The notes under the pieces were generated by a model that searched no databases, was not told the origin of the DNA, and was given only the letters and a program-made list of their open reading frames with translations. Made by a program: the position numbers and the translations under genes. Below, piece after piece: positions 1 through 6,787 of a DNA stretch of 8,064 nucleotides; the stretch's first letter is position 1, and each line of letters opens with the position of its first letter. The stretch lies in contig JAGWUO010000039.1 in assembly GCA_028868395.1 (NCBI GenBank), positions 1 to 8,064 on the forward strand, given 5' to 3'. Origin of the DNA: Cytophagales bacterium (GTDB lineage Bacteria > Bacteroidota > Bacteroidia > Cytophagales > Spirosomataceae).

Positions 1-57
1 AAATTATAGTTCTAACGAGCTGAACTATTCCCAATTGTAGGGTATTTAATTAGAAAA

Positions 58-1242
58 ATGATAAAAAACATATACATCCTTTCTGGCTCAAGAACCCCCA
101 TGGGGAGCTATGGAGGGCAATTGGCTGGCATTTCAGCTACAGATTTAGGGGCTATCGCCATTAAAGACGCTGTTTTAAAAGCACAAATTCCCGCTGAGGA
201 CATTGAGTCAATAGCGATGGGTAATGTCTTATCAGCTAATCTAGGGCAAGCGCCAGCCCGTCAAGCCTCCATGGCAGCAGGGTTACCTGAAAGCGTCTGT
301 GCATCCACAATTAATAAGGTCTGTGCATCAGGAATGAAAGCTACCAGTGTGGTCTACAACGATATTATGGTAGACAACATCGAGGTGGGAATTGCGGGGG
401 GAATGGAAAACATGTCGCTTGTTCCGCATTATCTGCCTAATGGCCGCTTTGGCATGGGTTATGGGAATGGTGTATTGATAGATGGATTAGCCAAAGATGG
501 TTTGACCGATGTCTACAACAAAACCTCGATGGGTGTTTCAGGCGATAAAACTGCAGAAAAACACCAAATTACGCGCGAAGAGCAAGACGATTTTGCGGAG
601 CAATCCTTTAAAAAAGCAGCTGCAGCGTGGGCAAATGGCTCATTTTCAAATGAAGTGGTCACCGTCAGCATTCCACAAAAAAAGGGTGGCGTACTTGAAA
701 TTAACGAAGACGAAACCTTTAAAAAGGCCAACTTTGATAAGATGCGGACCTTGAAACCCGCCTTTTCACCTGAGGGAACAGTCACGGCTGCGAATGCGAG
801 TCCATTAAGTGATGGTGCATCAGCCTTGGTATTAGCTAGTGAAAACTACGTCCAGAAAAACAATTTAAAGCCCGCTGCTAAAATTATAGCGTATGCAGAA
901 GCGGAACAAGATCCTACCTTTTTCACGACCACACCGGTTTTAGCAACTCAAAAATTGCTGGCAAAAACAAATTTGACCCTAGGCGACATTGACTTTTTTG
1001 AAGTGAATGAGGCATTTGCGGTGGTTCCTTTGGCCTTTATGAAAATGCTAAAAATACCCCATGAAAAAGTGAATGCTCTAGGTGGTGCTATCGCATTAGG
1101 TCATCCATTAGGGAATTCTGGTAGCCGAATCATGGTGACTTTGATGAATGTCTTAAAGATTAACAAAGCGAAATATGGTATTGCTACCATCTGCAATGGT
1201 GGTGGTGGGGCAAGTGCAATCTTAATTGAAAATCTAGCATGA
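58..1242 (+). CDS. atoB: Acetyl-CoA C-acetyltransferase (acetoacetyl-CoA thiolase, T2-like)
   Basis: Cytoplasmic thiolase that cleaves acetoacetyl-CoA with CoA into two acetyl-CoA, or runs the reverse condensation. At 394 residues it has normal full length. The nucleophilic cysteine is C89 in NKVCASGMKA, the NEAF motif is at 317-320, the catalytic histidine is H349 in LGHPLG, and the second cysteine is C379 in CNGGGGAS. The DGLTDVYNK segment (147-155) and the NGGGGAS ending (rather than the GGGQG ending of many thiolases) resemble, from memory, the mitochondrial ACAT1 type that is specific for short acetoacetyl substrates. An in-frame TAA at 13-15 and the family's usual N-terminus support the ATG at 58; there is no clear Shine-Dalgarno box, only an A-rich leader. 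The stop codon overlaps the next start (ATGA, 1239-1242), so translation is probably coupled to the CoA-transferase. Direction in the cell (ketolysis versus synthesis) is inferred from that partner. Confidence 0.95.
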   Translation: MIKNIYILSGSRTPMGSYGGQLAGISATDLGAIAIKDAVLKAQIPAEDIESIAMGNVLSANLGQAPARQASMAAGLPESVCASTINKVCASGMKATSVVYNDIMVDNIEVGIAGGMENMSLVPHYLPNGRFGMGYGNGVLIDGLAKDGLTDVYNKTSMGVSGDKTAEKHQITREEQDDFAEQSFKKAAAAWANGSFSNEVVTVSIPQKKGGVLEINEDETFKKANFDKMRTLKPAFSPEGTVTAANASPLSDGASALVLASENYVQKNNLKPAAKIIAYAEAEQDPTFFTTTPVLATQKLLAKTNLTLGDIDFFEVNEAFAVVPLAFMKMLKIPHEKVNALGGAIALGHPLGNSGSRIMVTLMNVLKINKAKYGIATICNGGGGASAILIENLA

Positions 1243-2633
1243 TAAATAAAGTTGTTTATTCTGCTTTTGAAGCATTAATCGATATAAAGGACGGAACTAC
1301 CCTCATGTTAGGCGGCTTCGGTTTATGTGGTATTCCAGAAAACTCGATTCAAACTCTTATTCAGATGGGGGTCAAAGACTTAACCTGCATCTCAAACAAT
1401 GCAGGTGTTGACGATTTTGGCATTGGTCTATTGCTTCAGGCGAGACAGGTAAAAAAAATGATTTCCTCCTACGTAGGCGAAAACAAAGAATTTGAACGTC
1501 AATTAATGTCGGGCGAACTGGAAGTGGAGCTCATTCCACAAGGCACTTTAGCTGAGCGTATTCGTGCTGCAGGTGCAGGTATTCCTGCTTTTTATACGCC
1601 AGCAGGAGTAGGTACCGAAGTGGCTATAGGAAAAGAAGTAGAGGAGTTTGATGGCAAGAAATACTTAAAAGAAATGTGGCTAAAGGCAGACTATTCCATC
1701 ATCAAAGCGTGGAAAGGTGATACTGCAGGTAATTTGATATTCAAAGGAACGGCACAAAACTTTAGTCCCATGATGGCCGCCGCAGGCACTATTTGCATTG
1801 CAGAAGTAGAAGAATTAGTCGAGGCAGGCGCCTTAGACCCGAATCACATTCATGTTCCTGGCATTTACGTTCAGCGTATATTCGAAGGAAAGAACTACGA
1901 GAAACGAATTGAACAACGAACCATTACCCAGCCCAATACTGAAAAGCCCGCAAGTCAAGAACCAAGTAACCACAAGGGGTTGGATAAAAATCAAATTGCA
2001 AAACGAATTGCGCAAGAATTGAAAGATGGTTATTATGTGAATTTAGGTATAGGCATTCCCACTTTGGTAGCTAATTATATTCCTGAAAATATCAATGTCG
2101 TATTGCAATCAGAAAATGGTTTATTAGGTATAGGCCCTTTCCCTGCGGAAGAAAAGGTGGATGCGGATCTAATCAATGCCGGAAAACAAACGGTGACGAT
2201 GCAAGAAGGTGCCGCTATTTTTTCATCGGCAGAAAGTTTTGCCATGATCAGAGGAGGGCATGTACATCTCACCATTTTAGGTGCGATGGAAGTATCTGAA
2301 AATGGAGATATTGCTAACTGGAAAATTCCAGGTAAAATGGTCAAAGGAATGGGGGGAGCAATGGATTTAGTAGCTTCGGCAAAGAATATCATTGTTGCGA
2401 TGCAACACGTTTCTAAAGACGGTAAGTCTAAATTATTGAAAAGTTGTAGCCTACCCATTACGGGAATCAACTGTGTAAAAAAAATAGTGACGGAGTTAGC
2501 CGTTTTAGAAGTCTTGCCTGAAGGAGGTTTTAAACTAATGGAACTCGCCCCAGGAGTATCCGTAGAAGACGTTAAAGTGGCGACGGAAGGACGTTTGGTT
2601 GTTGAAGGCAACATTCCTACTATGAACCTGTGA
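1239..2633 (+). CDS. Fused succinyl-CoA:3-ketoacid CoA-transferase (SCOT, subunits A+B)
   Basis: Family I CoA-transferase that moves CoA from succinyl-CoA to acetoacetate, giving acetoacetyl-CoA for the thiolase encoded just upstream. The 464 residues hold both subunits in one chain. The A domain (about 1-226) carries the first signature, DG at 18-19 followed by GGFGLCGIPENSI at 25-37. A polar linker rich in P, Q, N, T and S spans about 227-247. The B domain (248-464) carries the second signature QSENGLLG at 290-297, with E292 as the expected catalytic glutamate that forms the enzyme-CoA thioester. Many bacteria encode these as two separate proteins; single-chain versions are the norm in animal mitochondria and occur in some bacteria. 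The reading frame is continuous with all key residues present, so the fusion appears functional. Its start overlaps the thiolase stop by 4 bp. Acetoacetate specificity is inferred from sequence likeness and the neighbour. Confidence 0.93.
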   Translation: MINKVVYSAFEALIDIKDGTTLMLGGFGLCGIPENSIQTLIQMGVKDLTCISNNAGVDDFGIGLLLQARQVKKMISSYVGENKEFERQLMSGELEVELIPQGTLAERIRAAGAGIPAFYTPAGVGTEVAIGKEVEEFDGKKYLKEMWLKADYSIIKAWKGDTAGNLIFKGTAQNFSPMMAAAGTICIAEVEELVEAGALDPNHIHVPGIYVQRIFEGKNYEKRIEQRTITQPNTEKPASQEPSNHKGLDKNQIAKRIAQELKDGYYVNLGIGIPTLVANYIPENINVVLQSENGLLGIGPFPAEEKVDADLINAGKQTVTMQEGAAIFSSAESFAMIRGGHVHLTILGAMEVSENGDIANWKIPGKMVKGMGGAMDLVASAKNIIVAMQHVSKDGKSKLLKSCSLPITGINCVKKIVTELAVLEVLPEGGFKLMELAPGVSVEDVKVATEGRLVVEGNIPTMNL

Positions 2634-2664
2634 TGTCTTAGGAAAGGCAAATAATTTTAATCCC

Positions 2665-2964
2665 TTATAACTCCATCTCTAACAATGCATAGCTAAGAGC
2701 CTTTCCATGCGGATCGGCCACTAATGATGTAGTTACCCCTGTCTCTAGTGCATTTTCACAAACAAATAAAAGGGAGGAAATGATGGGCATTTCATAACGG
2801 GTTACGCTACCTCTAACAATCCCTTTTAAATGGATTTTAACTCGTTCAGCAGTTATTTTTTCAACTAGTAAAGGGTAATCCTCTTCATGGAATGGGATTA
2901 AGGATAAAGTAGATATATTGCCTTTATCACCCGCGCGACTGTGTGCTATTTCAAAAAGTTTCAT
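2665..2964 (-). CDS. Small AtuA C-terminal-like domain protein
   Basis: A 99-residue protein matching, by recalled family features, the C-terminal domain found at the end of long AtuA-family proteins. Seen directly: an AHSRAGDKGN motif at 7-16 and a terminal GKALSYALLEMEL segment, both typical of this domain. It has no signal peptide or membrane segment, so it is cytoplasmic. The frame opens further upstream at 2994, but the ATG at 2964 is preferred: it gives the expected MKLFEIAHS start and forms an ATGA overlap with the preceding gene's stop, implying coupled translation. It is the last gene of the four-gene operon and ends 31 bp from the convergent CoA-transferase gene. Its biochemical role is not established; it most likely binds the larger AtuA-family protein to form the two-part equivalent of the fused version. 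Confidence 0.85.
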   Translation of the reverse strand: MKLFEIAHSRAGDKGNISTLSLIPFHEEDYPLLVEKITAERVKIHLKGIVRGSVTRYEMPIISSLLFVCENALETGVTTSLVADPHGKALSYALLEMEL

Positions 2965-4283
2965 GATTCTAAAAAAGTTACGACGTGTGCACATTCCGCT
3001 CTAGGTAAAAGTATAGAAATAATACCTAATTGAGATTGAGCATATTTTCTGACTCCGCCACCACCAGCTGGCCCATTGGTATATAGCGCTTCCACTTCTT
3101 CTCCTACCCTTTGCGCATCTTCTAAAGTGCTAGTTTTAGCAGCTACGCGCAAACGAACTTCATAAGGTTCATGTTCGGGTCTAAAGTTTTTACGATGAAC
3201 AGAATCCCAGCCTATATAATCTATTCTTACTTCTTCTGTGAATGATTCAATTCTTTCGCTGATGATTTGCCCCGCTAATTGAGCCCGCGATAGCGCGTTA
3301 TTCCCCGCATAAGAAATCTCTCCTTCGCCCACGAAACCAGCATGGTATCCTACACTAACTTTAAATGTATTCGGCTTATCTAGACCTTTTCCGCCAGTGA
3401 CACTAATTTCATTTTCCCCATTTTGAGTCAGAGAAACGTGCGTAAAATCTGCGATTATATCAGGTGTTATATAGGCACTAGGGTTGATAACTTCATACAA
3501 TAATTGTTCCTTAACAGTTGCTAATGTAAGTGCGCCCCCAGTTCCATTAACTTTTTTAAATATTGCGTCGCCATTATTGAATACCTCAGCATAGGGGAAA
3601 CCTAATTCAGATAAATGGGCTATTTTTTTAAGATCAGTATCTCCAAAATAGCCACCGGTTAGCTGACCAGCACACTCTAAAAGATGACCTACGATGGTCC
3701 CTGCGCCTAATAAGTCTTTTTCATTCCATCCAAATTCGTAAATCATAGGCGCAAGGAATAGTGATGGATCAGCTACTCTTCCGGTGATAATGATTTGAGC
3801 CTTTGAATTTAAAGCGTCTAAAATTCCATCTACTCCTAAATAGGCATTTGCAGATAAGAGGGCGTAGGAGGCTAAATTTTCACCCGTTTCTAGAACGGTA
3901 AATTGATTTTTTTTAGGTTGTATTTTATCTAAAACATCATCCCCACTTACTGCCGCAATTTTGATATTTAGGTGTAAACTTTGAGCTAGTTCTTGTATTT
4001 TTTGGGCGGCTGCCAGTGGGTTAGCGGCTCCCATATTTGTAATAAGTGTAATATTGTTTGACACCAATATAGGAAGTAAGGGTTCTATCCTTCTTAGGAG
4101 TAGGGGGTCATATCCAAGTTTTGGGTCTGCTAATTTCCGTTGTTGAGCCAGCGCAATGGTTCTTTCTGCTAAACATTCTAAAACCAAATAATCTAATTTG
4201 GCTTCTTTTGCTAATAGAATGGCAGGTTCTATCCTATCTCCAGAAAATCCAGCGCCAGCACCAATTCTAATTTTTGTTTTCAT
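2961..4283 (-). CDS. AtuA-family (DUF1446) protein
   Basis: A 440-residue cytoplasmic protein of the AtuA/DUF1446 family, named after the acyclic terpene utilisation gene of Pseudomonas, whose reaction I do not know to be firmly established. Family features seen in order: GAGAGFSGDR (8-17), DYLVLECLAER (31-41), TNMGAANPL (82-90), IITGRVADPSL (165-175), GHLLECAGQLTGGYF (199-213), NGTGGALT (246-253) and a glycine-rich GPAGGGGVRK (404-413). The small C-terminal domain found in longer homologues is absent and is instead encoded by the next gene, overlapping by 4 bp. The gene starts 2 bp after the carboxylate transporter stop. None of the other Atu genes (biotin-dependent carboxylase, acyl-CoA dehydrogenase, enoyl-CoA hydratase) is in the window, so terpene breakdown should not be assumed. 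From context it probably acts on an imported carboxylic acid or its derivative. Confidence 0.9.
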   Translation of the reverse strand: MKTKIRIGAGAGFSGDRIEPAILLAKEAKLDYLVLECLAERTIALAQQRKLADPKLGYDPLLLRRIEPLLPILVSNNITLITNMGAANPLAAAQKIQELAQSLHLNIKIAAVSGDDVLDKIQPKKNQFTVLETGENLASYALLSANAYLGVDGILDALNSKAQIIITGRVADPSLFLAPMIYEFGWNEKDLLGAGTIVGHLLECAGQLTGGYFGDTDLKKIAHLSELGFPYAEVFNNGDAIFKKVNGTGGALTLATVKEQLLYEVINPSAYITPDIIADFTHVSLTQNGENEISVTGGKGLDKPNTFKVSVGYHAGFVGEGEISYAGNNALSRAQLAGQIISERIESFTEEVRIDYIGWDSVHRKNFRPEHEPYEVRLRVAAKTSTLEDAQRVGEEVEALYTNGPAGGGGVRKYAQSQLGIISILLPRAECAHVVTFLES

Positions 4284-4285
4284 GC

Positions 4286-5572
4286 TTAAATATGGATAGA
4301 ACCAGTTAATAAAGCTACGATAGTCATTACAATGGTGCTACCCCAGGCCCAAAAAAATACATTTTTTTGATGTTCCCCTAATTCAACTTCTGTTAAAGAA
4401 ATAAGTAAAAAAGTAGACGCTGTTAAGGGCGAAATAGGAAACCCTACAGTCATTTGGCCTAATAATCCAGCACGTCCAATTTCCAATGGATCAATGCCAA
4501 AGGATTGTGCCGTTTCGGAAAGAATTGGAACTACCCCAAAATAATAGGCGTCAGGGGTAAAAAGTAAACTTGCAGGGAGGCTTGTGATTGCAGTTAACAA
4601 CGGAAGCAAGTTCCCTTTCCCAGGTGGAATCCAAGAAATGATTTGCTGGGCCATTGCATTTATCATGCCACTACCAGTTAGAATTCCAGAGAATATACCT
4701 GCCGCAAAAATCATACTTGAAACAAAAAATATGGTATTCCCGTGGCGCTTCAATAATGCTTGTTGGTCTGAAATTCGAGGGTAATTTAGTAAAATGACGA
4801 ACATACTTCCTACTAAAAATAGAACAGGTGCTGGCATCCACGCTTTAACTAAGGCAATAATTAATACAATAGTTAACATGGCATTTAACCAGACCAGTTT
4901 TGGCCTTTTATGTGTATTTCCTTCATTAGAAATAGTATGTTGGATTTCTAATGGAACAACTCCTAGACGATTCCTTTCTTTTTTCCCCCAGATGTATGCT
5001 ACTAACAACACCCAAATAACACCGGCAATTATGGCAGGAATATTAGGGTTAAATAGTAAACTCGCGTCTGTTTTTAGTGTGGAAATAGCGCGGGCGGAGG
5101 TACCTGACCAAGGGACAAGATGCATAGGCCCTACACTTAGTGCAACGATACCTGCAAGGTAAATACGTTTAATTTTAAGTTGATTATAAAGCGGCAAGAA
5201 TGCGGAAATAACGATCATAAATGTGGCTGTTCCGTCTCCATCTAGATGTACTAACATGGTTAGTAGAGCCGTTCCCATGATCACTTTTAAAGGATCCCCT
5301 TGCACTTGTTTAATGATCCATTGAATGACCGGATCAAATAATCCAACATCTAACATTGTGGCAAAATACAATACGGCAAATGTTAACATGATTCCAGTAG
5401 GAGCGACCTGCTTTATTCCGTCTAACATGATTTTGCCTAGTTCTGAACCGGGGATGCCTGCAATTAAACCCATTGTAAGGGGAATAAATACAAGAGCGGT
5501 CATCACTGACATTTTTTTCCAAATGATGGCAATTAGAAAAATAAGGATTGTTAAAAAGCCGAAAATTGCCAT
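4286..5572 (-). CDS. CitMHS-family citrate/carboxylate:cation symporter
   Basis: Inner-membrane transporter of 428 residues, the usual CitMHS length, made largely of hydrophobic helices. Characterised relatives such as Bacillus CitM and CitH import citrate complexed with a divalent metal, driven by protons. Recognisable features are the HLDGDGTATF segment (109-118), HLVPWSGTSARA (151-162) and the late SLPASLLFTPDAYYFGVVP segment (331-349), which match family hallmarks as I remember them. A charged hydrophilic stretch at about 195-226 is the likely central cytoplasmic loop between the two halves. The gene begins 2 bp after the esterase stop and ends 2 bp before the AtuA-family start, so it is cotranscribed with both. 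Citrate itself is not certain: the neighbours suggest another di- or tricarboxylate, perhaps the acid freed by the esterase. No two-component regulator of citrate uptake is nearby. Confidence 0.9.
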   Translation of the reverse strand: MAIFGFLTILIFLIAIIWKKMSVMTALVFIPLTMGLIAGIPGSELGKIMLDGIKQVAPTGIMLTFAVLYFATMLDVGLFDPVIQWIIKQVQGDPLKVIMGTALLTMLVHLDGDGTATFMIVISAFLPLYNQLKIKRIYLAGIVALSVGPMHLVPWSGTSARAISTLKTDASLLFNPNIPAIIAGVIWVLLVAYIWGKKERNRLGVVPLEIQHTISNEGNTHKRPKLVWLNAMLTIVLIIALVKAWMPAPVLFLVGSMFVILLNYPRISDQQALLKRHGNTIFFVSSMIFAAGIFSGILTGSGMINAMAQQIISWIPPGKGNLLPLLTAITSLPASLLFTPDAYYFGVVPILSETAQSFGIDPLEIGRAGLLGQMTVGFPISPLTASTFLLISLTEVELGEHQKNVFFWAWGSTIVMTIVALLTGSIHI

Positions 5573-5574
5573 CT

Positions 5575-6603
5575 TTAGAAGGTTAGATAATCGTTAAAAA
5601 ATGGCAAAAGGTCATTTAAAACACGTCCATCTACACTCCAAATCTTATTGCCGTGATCTCCAATATATTCTTCGGCAAAATGGGGGATACCTAAATTTTC
5701 TAATCTCTGGCTAAATTGCCCTATTTGAACTGGGAACCGAGGAGCATCATTCCTACCCCAATCTACTTTTATTGCATTCATTTTACGCAGAGACTGAGCA
5801 TATTCTCCCACTGAATAAACGGGCATATTTTTTTCCCACTTTGCTAAGATATCCTGATGAACGACCAATTCATTATTTTCATATGTAAAGGGTAAATCAC
5901 AGAAAAAAGGAGGTTTATTAGGATTAGGAGACCAAGCTCGTGCCACCGCAACTAATACCCTAGGGTAATATGTTTTTTGAAGAGCCTCATAGGATTTAAT
6001 TTGTTGTAAATCTCGGAAGCTAGGACTATTAGGGCCAAACTCTTTTACAAATGCCAGCAATCCGGGGCTTAAAGCATACAAACTGCTAAACACATCAGGA
6101 AATTCCATTGCCATTTTGATAGCTCCATATCCTCCCATCGAATGCCCTGCTATGCCACGGCTAGATCGTTGAGGTATGCTTCGGTAGTTTTTATCAATAT
6201 ATTGTACTAATTCTTTGCCAGTAAAATCAGCCCAATTACCAGTCAAGATTGAGTTAGTATAAAAACTTCCTTCATAGATTGTTTTATGATCTGGAATTAC
6301 GAGGATAAATGGGCGAATTTTTCCGGATTGGATTCCTTTGTCTAAAATGGCCTTCATTCCAGGTTGTATGACATCATTATTTTGAAACCCGTGTAAATAA
6401 TAGATGACAGGATAATGCTGATTTTTTTCCGTATCGTAATTAGGGGGCAAATAAACGGATACGTGTCTTTCCGGGTTTTCTCCGCCTGAATTAATCAAAG
6501 AGGTGGATTTTAATAATACTCGCTCAACTCTTCCATCAGATTGAGCGTATCCAGAACTGTTTAAAACAAAAGCGAATAAACAAAATTGAAGGATTTTTTT
6601 CAT
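5575..6603 (-). CDS. Secreted esterase, esterase D / feruloyl-esterase-like alpha/beta hydrolase
   Basis: A 342-residue serine hydrolase of the putative esterase (esterase D) family. The N-terminus is a Sec signal peptide: MKK, a hydrophobic core at about 5-15, and a likely cleavage after A20 in SGYAQ. There is no lipobox, so the product is probably periplasmic or released. The fold features are the YYLHGF oxyanion-loop segment (68-73), the nucleophile elbow GHSMGGYG with S155, and a candidate triad histidine H317 in GDHGNK; the acid residue is probably D281 or D286 in KVDWGRNDAPRF. Relatives include feruloyl and acetyl esterases and S-formylglutathione hydrolases; the export signal argues against the last. 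It is the first gene of the operon, 2 bp ahead of the carboxylate transporter. That order suggests it releases an acid that the transporter imports. The substrate cannot be read from the sequence. Confidence 0.88.
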   Translation of the reverse strand: MKKILQFCLFAFVLNSSGYAQSDGRVERVLLKSTSLINSGGENPERHVSVYLPPNYDTEKNQHYPVIYYLHGFQNNDVIQPGMKAILDKGIQSGKIRPFILVIPDHKTIYEGSFYTNSILTGNWADFTGKELVQYIDKNYRSIPQRSSRGIAGHSMGGYGAIKMAMEFPDVFSSLYALSPGLLAFVKEFGPNSPSFRDLQQIKSYEALQKTYYPRVLVAVARAWSPNPNKPPFFCDLPFTYENNELVVHQDILAKWEKNMPVYSVGEYAQSLRKMNAIKVDWGRNDAPRFPVQIGQFSQRLENLGIPHFAEEYIGDHGNKIWSVDGRVLNDLLPFFNDYLTF

Positions 6604-6787
6604 CGTTTTAAATAGGTATATAGTATATTGTATTTAATTGAAACAATATTAAATTTATCGAAGTAAATAACCTATTATTAGGTATAAAATTATCTGAATA
6701 CTGGCATTTTGTTCCCTTTTCCCTTTTGGGAACAAATTTCAGCGTCCTATCCGAATAGTTCTTTTTGCTTATACTTAAATTTAAATT
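6604..6787. promoter_or_regulatory. Divergent promoter region
   Basis: This 184-bp AT-rich spacer lies between the starts of the esterase operon and the membrane-protein gene, so it must hold both promoters. Bacteroidota promoters usually show TTTG near -33 and TAnnTTTG near -7. The closest matches are imperfect. For the esterase operon, TAATATTG on the - strand (6651-6644) has one mismatch and sits about 40 bp before the start. For the membrane protein, TCTTTTTG at 6760-6767 has one mismatch, with TTTC at 6737-6740 lying 19 bp upstream. Neither is secure. A short 5-bp inverted repeat (ACCTA-TTAT-TAGGT, 6670-6683) is also present. No small gene was recognised here. Confidence 0.5.
6708..6736. 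repeat. Perfect 9-bp inverted repeat, possible operator
   Basis: TTTGTTCCC at 6708-6716 is exactly mirrored by GGGAACAAA at 6728-6736, with an 11-base pyrimidine-rich spacer (TTTTCCCTTTT). It lies near the middle-right of the divergent spacer, about 52 bp before the membrane-protein start and 105 bp before the esterase start. This position suits a regulator-binding site serving one or both promoters. A transcript could also fold it, but it does not follow the end of a gene, so an operator is more likely than a terminator. No regulator gene is in the window. Confidence 0.5.

Noticed and set aside
1..57. Promoter for the thiolase operon
   Set aside because: No TAnnTTTG-like box is visible in the 57 bases available; the promoter may lie before the window or the genes may continue an upstream operon.
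513..785. Short open frames on both strands inside the thiolase gene
   Set aside because: They overlap conserved thiolase sequence in other frames and carry no recognisable protein features.
2614..2644. TTCCTA/TAGGAA inverted repeat at the end of the CoA-transferase gene as a terminator
   Set aside because: The arms are only 6 bp, the loop is 19 bases, the left arm is inside the coding region and no T run follows.
2075..2650. 191-codon open frame on the - strand across the CoA-transferase B domain
   Set aside because: It lies wholly antisense to a well-supported enzyme domain, shows no recognisable motif and has an unusual S/T/P-rich composition expected of a shadow frame.
2961..4283. Assignment to acyclic terpene (citronellol/geraniol) degradation
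   Set aside because: Only the family name points there; the carboxylase, dehydrogenase and hydratase genes of that pathway are absent and a CitMHS transporter is present instead.
4794..5162. 122-codon open frame on the + strand inside the transporter gene
   Set aside because: It is antisense to conserved CitMHS segments and has no family features; the same applies to the frames at 4584-4784 and 5325-5597.
6631..6653. Imperfect TTTAATTG / CAATATTAAA mirror near the esterase start
   Set aside because: It needs a 2-base bulge and is made almost only of A and T, so chance is a sufficient explanation.
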